Shown here piece after piece: positions 12,011 to 21,953 of a stretch of DNA of 64,000 nucleotides. The translations under genes and the position numbers were made by a program. Positions within the stretch are counted from its first letter, which is position 1. Each line of letters opens with the position of its first letter. The notes under the pieces were generated by a model. That model searched no databases. It was not told the DNA's origin and saw only the letters and a list, made by a program, of their open reading frames with translations. This DNA is from Citrus sinensis (Eukaryota; Streptophyta; Magnoliopsida; Sapindales; Rutaceae), in assembly GCF_022201045.2 (NCBI RefSeq), contig NC_068556.1, forward strand, positions 7,232,001 through 7,296,000. Direction: 5' to 3'.

Positions 12011-15000
12011 GCTACGGCGGCCAAGGAGACACTATAGGTTACTTCTCTAGATAATCGAGGAGAGTCTAAAAAGGGCCGCCAAGAGCCTGTTGAGAAACTG
12101 GAGGAAGTTGCGGTAAGCAAAAGCAACCCGAGCAGAGTAGTGAAGATCGGGTCAGGATTGGTTGGGGCAGAGAAAGGCGAGCTGGTAAATTGCCTACAGT
12201 CTCATGCGGATATATTCGCCTGGTCTCATGAAGATATGCCCGGAATTGATCGCGGGGTAGCTTGCCACAAGTTGGCAATCAAGAAGGGGGCAAGGCCGGT
12301 GAGACAGAAGAGGAGATGCTGCAACCAGGAAAGGTACGAGGCCATAAACGCCGAGGTGGAGAAGTTGTTGAAAGCAGGATTTATAAGGGAGGCCAAGTAC
12401 CCAGAATGGATTTCAAATGTAGTCCTGGTAAAAAAGGCCAACGGGAAGTGGAGAATGTGTGTGGATTTCACGGATCTCAATAAGGCATGTCCAAAGGACA
12501 GTTTTTCCCTACCCAAAATAGATCAGCTGGTGGATTCAACAGCAGGTCACAGTCTGCTCAGTTTCATGGATGCCTTTTCTGGATACAACCGGATACCCAT
12601 GGACGAGCAGGATGAGGAAAGCACTGCCTTTATAACTAACATGGGTTTGTTTTGCTACAGGGTAATGCCTTTCGGCCTAAAAAATGCAGGAGCCACCTAT
12701 CAAAGGTTGGTAAACAAGATCTTCAAACCGTTGATTGGATACACTATGGAGGTATATATGGATGATATGATTACAAAGTCCAAAGAGCCGACGGATCATG
12801 TGAAGCATCTAGAAGAGACCTTTGAATTACTGAGGAAGTATGAGATGAAACTAAACCCGGAGAAATGTGCATTTGGGGTCAGCTCGGGCAAATTTTTAGG
12901 ATTCCTGGTAAGCCACCGAGGGATCGAGGCCAACCAGGAGAAAATACGGGCGGTGACAGAAATGAGGTCCCCACGAACAGTTAAGGAGGTGCAAAGCCTT
13001 ACAGGGAAGTTGGCAGTACTAAACCGATTCATCTCGCGGGCCACAGATAAATGCCACCCTTTCTTCCAAACCATAAAGAAAGAGAAAAAGATGGAGTGGA
13101 CATCAGAATGTGAGGAATCATTTGGGCAGCTGAAGAAATACCTAACCCGGGCCCCATTGTTATCGACTCCGAGAGAGAGTGACCAGCTGTTGCTGTACTT
13201 AGCAATCTCTAAATGGGCTACCAGCTCGGTATTAGTCAGGGAAGAAGAAGAAAAGCAACACCTGGTATACTACACGAGCAAGGCCTTGGTAGAGGCGGAA
13301 ACTAGATACCCATTGATGGAGAAGTGGGCGCTAGCTCTAATAACGGCAGCACGAAAACTTCGACCATATTTTCAGGCCCATCAGGTTATTGTTATGACCG
13401 ACCAGCCACTTCGGCAAACACTTCAAAAACCAGATGCATCGGGTCGACTAGTAAAATGGTCCGTAGAGTTAAGTGAGTTCGACTTCTCCTACAGGCCCCG
13501 AGGAGCAATCAAGGCCCAAGCTCTGGCTGAATTTATGGTTGACCGAGCCGATACAGGGAAAGAAATTCGGGAGGAGCAAGCAGCAGAGCAGGAGAAACCA
13601 GAGGGGTTGTGGTTGGTAATGGTTGACGGATCATGCAGTGAGCAAGGATCCGGAGCAGGAGTTGTAATACGGAGCCCAGAAGGAACCGAAATAACATATG
13701 CAGTGAAGTTTGACTTTCAGCTCACAAACAACCAAGCTGAATATGAGGCCTTTATCACCGGGCTCGGACTTGCACACGCTCTAAGAGCAGAGAGGGTAGA
13801 AATTCGAGCAGATTCCCAACTGGTGTGTAATCAGCTCAATGATCAGTTCTAAGTAAGGGGAGAGAAGATGGGTCTTTATTTAAAGAAGGCGAAGCAGATG
13901 GTTGGGCTTTTCCAAGCAGTAGAGGTAAAGCAGATTTCCCGGAATGAGAACTTCCGAGCAGATATGCTGGCTAGGATGGCAGCCATTGCAGATCCTAAAC
14001 TACCGAAGTCAGTTCCACTAGAGGTAAGGACCTCACCAAGTATTGAGGAAGAAGCAGAGGTGATGAGAGTAAGTATTGGAGAATCCTGGATGGACCCGAT
14101 TCGCGCATATGTCCGCGATGGAGTTTTACCAGAGGACAAAAGGCAAGCAAGAAAATTAAAATGCCGAGCAGCAAGGTATACGCTACTGGATGGAGTGTTG
14201 TACCGCCGAGGGTTCACCTTGCTCCTTTTGAGATGTTTGGATGATGAGGAGGCGGATTATGTGCTGAGAGAGATTCATGAGGGAATATGCGGCAATCACT
14301 CGGGAGAAAGAACTTTGGCCTTCAAGGCACTCCGGCAAGGATACTTCTGGCCAACCATGCACCAGGATGCCAAAAAGATGGCAAAGAATTGTAAAACATG
14401 CCAAAGCTTCTCCGAGGTTCCTGCACAACCCCCGGAAAAGCTGACGGCTATGACATCCCCGTGGCCTTTCGCTCAATGGGGAATCGACTTGATTGGTCCA
14501 TTGCCTAAGGGACGAGGAGCGGCGACACATGCAATTGTGGCAATAGACTACTTCACCAAGTGGGTGGAAGTAAGAGTCCTCAGCCAGATCACAGAGAGGA
14601 AGACAACAGATTTTATTTGGAAAAATATCATCTGCAGATATGGGATCCCCTACGCCATCATCACAGACAATGGGAGGCAATTTGACAACGGCAACTTCAG
14701 GGAATTTTGCCGAAACCTGGGGGTGGACCTGAAGTTCTGCACCCCCGCACACCCCCAGGCAAACGGACAAGTGGAAGCAGCCAACAAGGTGATAAAGAAG
14801 CTCCTAAAGACTAGATTAGGAGAGAAGAAGGGAGCTTGGGTTGACGAGCTACCGGAAGTACTGTGGGCCTACAGGACAACTCACAAAACCGCCACAGGAG
14901 AAACACCGTTCGCTTTAGCTTTTGGTCATGAGGCGGTAATCCCAGCAGAGGTTAGAGTAGGAACACATCGGACGGAATATTTCACCAAGGAGCAAAATGA

Positions 15001-15322
15001 CGAGCAGATTTGCTTAAGTCTGGACCTACTGGAGGAGAAAAGGGAAGGGGCAGTGCAGAAAGTGGCCCAGTGCCAACAAAGGGTCATGCGTTATTACAAC
15101 AAGAGCGTGCGCGTGAGGCAGTTCCGAGCAGGAGATTGGGTACTTAAGAAGGTGAACCAGAACACCAGGGATCCTAACCATGGCGCCCTTGGCCCAAAGT
15201 GGGAAGGCCCGTACCGGGTGATACGAGCCACTGGACCAGGAGCCTATAAATTAGCGCACCAAGATGGACGAGAAGTGAAAAGGTCATGGAACGCCGAACA
15301 CCTGAAGAAGTATTTCCAGTAA
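12011..15322 (+). pseudogene. pol gene: RT, RNase H, second (aRNH) RNase H and integrase, interrupted
   Basis: The pol frame is one base off gag and has TAG at 12035-12037, then an open stretch from 12038. RT lies at about 12300-12900 with the catalytic YMDD near 12752-12765. The first RNase H is at about 13170-13540. A second RNase H (MVDGSCSEQGSGAG, then NQAEYEAF) starts near 13615; it is typical of Tat elements. TAA at 13850-13852 breaks that domain, after which the frame continues to 15322. The integrase has a His-His-Cys-Cys zinc motif (about 14270-14410) and the D,D,E core (GIDLIGP near 14484, TDNG near 14665, GQVEAANK near 14770). No chromodomain is visible. Both stops are explained by CAG or CAA losing C to T. 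Some copies elsewhere may be intact. Confidence 0.92.
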
Positions 15323-15493
15323 GCAAAGTGCTCTACTAAATCCCCATTTTGACAAGATATCTATGTTAACTGCATTATGGCTTTGCTGCACATGTATGTA
15401 TTCAGTATTCTTGTAATGCATTCAAATTTCAAATAAAGATGAATTCAGCATGAAATCCCCCTGCTAGTCTAATCAATAAAGATTTTACCAAGG

Positions 15494-16500
15494 CAAGTAA
15501 GTGCCTACTTCTGCTCGGTCAACAAAAGACCAGCAGCTAAAGCTACGAAAATTCTACTAAGGTAAATCAGTGCCTACTTCTGCTCGGTCAACGAAAGACC
15601 AGCAGATAAAGCTACGAAAATTCTACTAAGGCAAATCAGTGCCTACTTCTGCTCGGTCAACGAAAGACCGGCAGCTAAAGCTACAAAAATTCTATTAAGG
15701 CAAATCAGTGCCTACTTCTGCTCGGTCAACGAAAGACCAGCAGCTAAATTTACGAAGATTTTACCAAGGCAAGTAAGTGCCTACTTCTGCTCGGTCAACG
15801 AAAGACCAGCAGCTAAAGCTACGAAAATTCTACTAAGGCAAATCAGTGCCTACTTCTGCTCGGTCAACGAAAGACCAGCAGCTAAATTTACGAAGATTTT
15901 ACCAAGGCAAGTAAGTGCCTACTTCTGCTCGGTCAACGAAAGACCAGCAGCTAAAGCTACGAAAATTCTACTAAGGCAAATCAGTGCCTACTTCTGCTCG
16001 GTCAACGAAAGACCAGCAGCTAAAGCTACGAAAATTCTACTAAGGCAAATCAGTGCCTACTTCTGCTCGGTCAACGAAAGACCGGCAGCTAAAGCTACGA
16101 AAATTCTATTAAGGCAAATCAGTGCCTACTTCTGCTCGGTCAACGAAAGACCAGCAGCTAAATTTACGAAGATTTTACCAAGGCAAGTAAGTGCCTACTT
16201 CTGCTCGGTCAACGAAAGACCAGCAGCTAAAGCTACGAAAATTCTACTAAGGCAAATCAGTGCCTACTTCTGCTCGGTCAACGAAAGACCAGCAGCTAAA
16301 TTTACGAAGATTTTACCAAGGCAAGTAAGTGCCTACTTCTGCTCGGTCAACGAAAGACCAGCAGCTAAAGCTAGGAAAATTCTACTAAGGCAAATCAGTG
16401 CCTACTTCTGCTCGGTCAACGAAAGACCAGCAGCTAAATTTACGAAGATTTTACCAAGGCAAGTAAGGGCCTACTCCTGCTCGGTCACCGAAGACCAGCA
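15494..16500 (+). repeat. 69-bp hairpin minisatellite, about 15 copies
   Basis: Tandem units of about 69 bp lie between pol and the antisense gene. Each carries CTGCTCGGTC-AACGAAA-GACCAGCAG, which can fold into a 9-bp stem with a 7-base loop. Two subtypes differ in the linker: A (AAAGCTACGAAAATTCTACT) and B (AAATTTACGAAGATTTTACC). The order is A A A' B A B A A A' B A B A B plus one divergent unit at the right, so copies 1-6 and 7-12 form a duplicated 6-unit block of about 414 bp. Minisatellites in this position are known in Tat/Ogre-like elements and can seed genomic satellites. Confidence 0.95.
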
Positions 16501-16667
16501 GGTAATTTGGCGAAAATTTCGCTAAGGCAAACGGATGTCTATTCCTGTTCAATGCACTAAAAAACCAAACAGGAAAACCAATAGAGAGCATTCAAAATTT
16601 TTTTTTTATAAATGTTTAAATTGTTTACAAAACAAACACAAATCTAGAGCTTATACAAAAAATAGGC

Positions 16668-18811
16668 CTAAAGGTTAGGAGAATCAACGGCTCCAGCAGC
16701 TGAAGGATCAGCGAGCTCGGGAAGTGAGAGATCAGCAACATTAGAAGGTGGAAGATCAGCAATGCCGAGAGGAGGAGGCATGGACCCTTGACCCACTTCG
16801 AGAGTGCGTCCCCCAGCTTCCCCCTCTTGCACGCCATCCGAAGGAGTCTCCACCTGATCCTGCCCGCCCTGCTCCTTATCACCCTGGCCGACCTTAGCCA
16901 TGTACCTCTCCACTCCAGCCTCCAGCCTCCAGCTTGCTCATGTCTAGCTCGGGATATTCTTCCTTAAGCACAGACATTATGCACTTATAGGAGAAGGCAA
17001 CCCCAGAGTCATACTCGACATCCAGCCGATCGTCCACATCAGCGGATTTGCCTTTCTCCTCAGCCAGCTGCTCACCCAAGGATTTGATTTCCCCCTCAAG
17101 GGCGGCCCTCAGAGTATCCCTTTCAATTTGAGTAGCATGGAGATCAGACCTCAGGTCACCCAGCTCACCCTCGAGTTTGGAGGAAGTGGATTCAGCAACC
17201 GCAACTCTCTCCTCTAGCTCCATAATCTGCTTGTTCAGCTCAGCCAGCTTCTCCTTAGAGCGATCAGCAGATTCAGCTTTCTTCTTCAATTCCTGATTGT
17301 CAGCTTGGAGTTTCTTCTCATGGCGCGCGGACCCAATCTTGTAGCACGAAACCATGGTGGCCAACCTGAAGGACACTCTCTGAACAGAAGCAGCTAATTC
17401 GGAGAGGTTCATACTCTCGATGTCCTTCACCATCTTGGGCCCCACTGCTTTTTTGTAATCCTTCTGATACGGGCTCAGGTAGTCCACTTGATCCCGAGAT
17501 AGTAGAGGAGAAGAGCGGTCCCCAGACTGCAAGCTGACCTCAGGACTCTTGTCGGAGGTTTTCTCCCCAACACTCTTACGAGGTGGAGGCGGGGGCAGAG
17601 CAGGAACAGGCGCCTTGGAAGGACCAACGCTAGGTTTCTTCGGGGGAGGAGGAGGGTTGCTGGAGCTGCTCGAAGCCCGACCACGCTTTCTGGTCATAGC
17701 ACTGAGAATCTTGCTATCCATCCCGGCGGCTATATCTACTAAGCCCGAGCCGACCAGACTTATTGGTGACAGGAGGTCTTGGCAGGTAGACGCGTTCAAT
17801 AGAGCCGTTTCCACCTAAAGCAAAGGCCGATCTTCAAGCCCCCCGATCAGACCCCACGACTCTGAAATAGCACAAAAGGTTAAAGAACCCAATAAGTAGC
17901 AGTCTAATTAAGAATATAGGCAAAAATGAACGACCTGGGGTGACAAAATGGGTGGGAAGATATATATCCCCACCAAGCGACCGAACTGCTGGACACCAGT
18001 TCCCTCCAGCAAAGAAGAATTTGTTCTTCCAATTTTTACATGAAGATGGAAACCCAGTGATCGATTTTCTCTTGGCAGAATTGGACATAAAATAATACCA
18101 GCCTGCCTTCTTTGGGCTACTCCACAGCTGATACAGATGTTTCACTTCGACAAGAGAAGGCTCCTTCGACCCACACCTCTCCTACAACACAAACATCGCC
18201 GAGAGAACCCTCCACCCATTTGGGTGTAGCTAACCTGGGGCCAGGTGCATACCGCCCAGTATCTTGGCAAAGTAAGATTGAAGGGGCAGCCGAGCTCCTA
18301 GTCTGAAACTCTCCAAGTGCATCGTCACATACCCTTTCGGAGGCCGACTAGGGACATCGCCTTTTCCAGGAACTACAAGAAGAACCTCGCTGGGGATGTC
18401 GTAGAGGTTCCTAAGTTTAAATAGGTCAGTGGGGGTGGTGGAACAAGCCATGAAATCAATAGGGTAGGAATCAGCCTCCACCCTATGGCCTAGGTTCCTT
18501 CTCTGAGCAAATCGGCTCGGTCCGGAATTGCTCCCCTCACCATCGCCAACTCCTTCAGAGATCCCAACCCCACCAAAGCTGTGGTTCTCACCAGAGCCCG
18601 ACGCAGGTCCACCTCTATTTTTTCCAAGCGCTAGTTCGGGGGAGGAAGAGACAACCAGAGGGCGTGGGTACGCAAGGGTATCCCTGCCATGGGAAGGGCC
18701 TACACTATTGGAGGGACCCAAGAAATCGGTGGGTATTGGCACGTTGAGGCCTGAATCCCCTAATTCTTCATCACCCTCATCAACAATTAACTTTCTTTTC
18801 CGGTTTGACAT
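16668..18811 (-). pseudogene. Antisense gene of the 'putative gypsy type transposon' (PF04195-like) family, broken
   Basis: Reading leftwards from ATG 18811, the N-terminus is acidic and low-complexity. It is followed by a conserved block (SFRLGARLPLQSYFAKILGG, then LHPNGWRVL and KKAGWYYF) that I match to the putative gypsy-type transposon family. A GT-AG intron at 17934-17862 puts the two parts in one frame, good evidence for a real spliced antisense gene. The C-terminal half (17814-16894) has a proline-rich segment and a long coiled coil (about 17390-17040). Breaks are TAG at 18232-18230, 18184-18182 and 17817-17815, and a 7-bp slippage (three CTCCAGC copies at 16913-16933) that shifts the frame so that the tail continues in the frame ending at 16668. 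Its role is unknown; such antisense frames recur in Tat elements. Confidence 0.8.
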
Positions 18812-19414
18812 ATCGGAATCTCAAAAGAAAAACCAAAACAAACCCAAGTACATGAATACTAAAAGGGGCAACACAGAACCCAATCAACAACAGCCAAAGA
18901 AAAGGTTAAAGGCTATACCTGGAACAGACGGACACTGATAGCGCTGCCGTGACAGAGACAACACCCAGCAAATGGATACTCCGGACGTTGGGAGTATGAG
19001 CAAAGTTCAGAGAAAATTTGGTTAACGGCGGAGGAACGAGTAACAAGATGATGATGACGACTCCAGTCTAGGGATTTGAAACGAAAAGGGGGAAATGAAA
19101 GCATTAAAGTGATGGAGACGCACCGTACATCGAGGACAGATAGCCCGTCATTTCAAATTTCAAAATATGAAGAGTCTGCGAATGCCACGTCACCAATTGT
19201 TACAAGAGGCCAGGCTAGATGCAAGCCCAGATACGCAATGGACATGCTCATTTAGGCCCATGCTCATGTCAAAACCTCCCCTGAAGAAAAGAAATCCTCA
19301 GGTCCTTCCCTGTAGATAGAAAACCAGAGGAGAAGCCCCCGGATTGGCAAGATTCGACAATCAGTTTCTACTCTTGACTCATTTCACTCACAAGACCAGA
19401 AACTGGGGGACTGG
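18812..19414. other. Region between the antisense gene and the 3' LTR, with polypurine tract
   Basis: It contains the upstream region, and presumably the promoter, of the antisense gene. At its right end lies the tract GAAACTGGGGGACTGG (19399-19414), which abuts the 3' LTR and is the likely plus-strand primer site. Confidence 0.65.
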
Positions 19415-20078
19415 TGTTAAGTAAATAAAAGCACCAGGTCGGTCATGCTACTATTTCCACCCCGGCATGAATCACCTCAGCCAAATGGTACGAGCAGAGC
19501 AGGGGCAACACGAGCCGAGCCAAGACGAATACTGACCAGAGGTATATACCGAGCCGGTACCCGTACCCCAAAAAGCGGAAGCACGATCTCACAGAATCGC
19601 GGCAGTTGTGCTTTCCCAGAACCGTTGCGGGAGATGCGAGATCCCACGTTTGCCCATGATGCAGCAGTTAGAGTCCCATGAGGGGCTGCCACTGCCCAAA
19701 AAAGGTGGGATGAAGGGCAAACGGGAACGTGGGGACAGCGGCTATAAAAGAAGAAGAAATCGACGAAGAAGGAGAGAGAAAAACTGAAAAGGGGGAAAAC
19801 GCTGCCAAATTGCAACCAGGCCATTTCCTTACAAATTTCTAACAAACACCTTAAATCCAAATTACACTGTTTTCCCGTAAACACCTTGTGCTAACTTAGG
19901 CATCGGAGGGTTTACGCCGGCAAAACCACCGGCGTCTCTGATCCGTTTTCGGTGAACGCAGGTCTAGTGAGAGAAATGAGGGTGATTCCAGCCTTAGCGG
20001 TTCGTGCAGCAGTTGATAACTTAAACGTTGGTGAAAGAATCTGGTCGGTCTAAGGACGAGCAGATTTCGGCATCAACA
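19415..20078 (+). repeat. 3' LTR of the gypsy element
   Basis: It is the same length (664 bp) as the 5' LTR with 8 substitutions, all transitions, and this copy carries G or C at each of them. It ends GGCATCAACA and is followed by the GGTAT duplication. Confidence 0.97.
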
Positions 20079-20261
20079 GGTATGATGAAAAGCTAAACAA
20101 AGAGTCTACAAATAGACTCTGTTATATGTATTTCAAATCATCCAAAACTATGAGTTTAAGACTCTAAGAGTTCCTATAAACTCTTTTGTCTCAATGACTC
20201 TTAGTTAAAAGTGATTTTAAATCTAACAACAATTCTCTCATGATTACTTTTACAGGGACCA

Positions 20262-20680
20262 ATAGTGATACTAGAGCCAAGTTGCACATACACGTTTGCT
20301 AAAGTTATTCAAGTTCAACCCCTTGGTCAAAGGATCAACTATCATATCTTATAAAGAAATATAGTCTACTTTTATTCTCCTCGCTCCACTCTATCTTATA
20401 TATAGTAACAACTAATATTAATGTGTTTTCCTTTTGGAACTATTTGCTCCACTTTTAATTAGAGAGATAATAGACTTATTATCACAAAGTACATTAATTG
20501 AATAATTGATTTATTTGGTAAATCAAGTTTTAGTTCTTCAATGAAACATTTGATCCATATGGCATATGTAATTGCCGTACTGCAAGCTTTATATGCAGTC
20601 TCCATTATATATTTGACAATACATGATGTGTATAAAGTCGTAAGAAATCTTACATATACAAATTTAGCCATTGAGGAATA
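20262..20680 (-). mobile_element. Degenerate Ty1/copia pol fragment (RNase H end)
   Basis: On the minus strand, pieces of a copia RNase H remain in shifting frames: ACSTAITYAIWIKCFIEELK (about 20520-20590), CDNKSIISLIKSG (about 20450-20490), KVDYIS and DPLTKGL (about 20315-20375), which is the usual C-terminal order. Frameshifts and stops are many. The gypsy element inserted next to, or into, the 3' part of this relic. No copia LTR ends could be set. Confidence 0.7.
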
Positions 20681-21093
20681 AATATTGACATATCCTATCT
20701 CAGGTTTTTGTGTATAAGATTAAGATTCTCTTCTGATCTGAACAATCCAGGTTTTTGTCTTATGCCACCTGTATTTTAATGTTAGTATATAATTAGGATT
20801 TAACTATTTTTTCTTTTTAATTTATTAACCACCAATCATGTTAATATGATTTGATTAGATAAAAATTAAATCAAGAGAGGATCCTGATCCTTGTGTATAA
20901 CCTTTAACTACTATCCTAGCTTTACATCTTTTTTATCTTTCTAGCAATTAGTTATGGAAAAAGTGTAGAGTTTCAGAAAGGAATTTATATAAAGGGCAAG
21001 TTTAGAATTATAATGGTGTTATTAGATTTATTAAACTTTTTAATTTTTGTAGATTGGTACCTTTAACAGAGGGGTTTTATAAGCAAATTTGAG
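20681..21093. other. AT-rich intergenic DNA, no gene seen
   Basis: May include more of the decayed copia element. It ends with the left 9-bp duplication (AAATTTGAG, 21085-21093) of the foldback element. Confidence 0.4.
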
Positions 21094-21216
21094 GGCAAAC
21101 TATATCTTACATGCATGTAAGATACATGCCTCTCACATGAATAGTGTGTGGGTCCCACATATACACTATTCATGTGAGAGGCATGTATCTTACATGCATG
21201 TAAGATAGGGGATCCC
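21094..21216. mobile_element. 123-bp foldback MITE, copy 1
   Basis: Two identical 45-bp arms (21103-21147 and 21163-21207) form a perfect inverted repeat around a 15-base centre that itself contains GTGGGTCCCAC. Each arm begins with a 22-bp palindrome (TATCTTACATG plus its complement), so palindromes are nested. The element begins GGCAAAC and ends GGGATCCC, and is flanked by the perfect 9-bp duplication AAATTTGAG (21085-21093, 21217-21225). A 9-bp duplication fits mobilisation by a Mutator-like transposase. The copy at 56343 has the same length and end motifs. Confidence 0.88.
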
Positions 21217-21953
21217 AAATTTGAGGGGTGTCAAAAGCTAAACTCTTTCAAATTTCAATTGAAGGGCATTTTAGTGATCACAGGAAAGCATGTTCCGATC
21301 ATTTTTTAAACAAGGGGTATTTCTGAGTATTGCCGAGGCAAATACACGTAAATTCACATCCATATCTGGCCAATTTAATCCCCTTTTTACTTGGTAATTA
21401 GTGCTCCAATCTCATAGTAATTAAGGATTATTAGTCACTTCACCTCAGTCTCAAATGGAAATGGAACTTTAAGCTTAGTACGGAAAGGGGGAAAAAAACA
21501 ACACAAAAAGTTTTGAAGAACACATTCGCCGGCAACGCTCTGATGATGATTGATGAATTCCGGAGGGAGATAGAACCCAGAAGAATTTGAAAACGATTTT
21601 CCAGTATAAAACACATTTTTTGGGTATTGTTCTGTATGTAACTAAGTATGTTAACAACAATCAGCTCCTTCAAACAGGAAACACAAGCTAGTACGATTGT
21701 GAATAAGATTTCCCATTGAAACAATAGAGAAGAATGAATATACGAACAGGCAAATCAATTTCTCAAACTTCCTTCTCACTGCACCCAAAGCCAACAGCAA
21801 GTACATTTTATTGCGATTATCAGGGAGAACTATACTATAGCAATATTAACAAAATGGGATTCGATACACACTCAGTTGGAACTTCTTCCAGGAATCTTCT
21901 TAGCCCAGATTCAGAATTCAGTGGTATAAGCTGGGTAAGATGATGCTCAATAC
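21217..21953. other. 3' flank and probable 3'UTR of glyoxalase I
   Basis: No separate gene was found. Part of this stretch should be the glyoxalase I 3'UTR; the cleavage site is not obvious. Confidence 0.4.

Larger units (their letters stand above)
8884..20078 (+). mobile_element. Complete but broken Ty3/gypsy (Tat-lineage) LTR retrotransposon, 11,195 bp
   Basis: The element has two 664-bp LTRs (8884-9547 and 19415-20078) beginning TG and ending CA, flanked by the identical 5-bp duplication GGTAT at 8879-8883 and 20079-20083. The order is LTR, primer site, gag-protease, RT, RNase H, a second RNase H, integrase, a hairpin minisatellite, an antisense gene, polypurine tract, LTR. The second RNase H after the usual one and the antisense frame between pol and the 3' LTR are marks of the Tat lineage. 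LTR identity is about 98.8% (8 differences in 664), which suggests an insertion of the order of half a million years old if a rate near 1.3e-8 per site per year is assumed. All coding regions have stops or frameshifts, so this copy is not autonomous. Confidence 0.97.

Noticed and set aside
14183..14770. 195-codon minus-strand frame inside integrase
   Set aside because: Shadow of the pol reading frame; no recognisable domain.
15494..16500. CRISPR-like array of regular repeats
   Set aside because: The repeats are head to tail with no unique spacers, lie inside a plant retrotransposon and follow two subtypes; it is a minisatellite.
21103..21207. Perfect hairpin as a microRNA precursor or terminator
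   Set aside because: The flanking 9-bp duplications and the second copy at 56343 show a mobile element. Small-RNA production is still possible.
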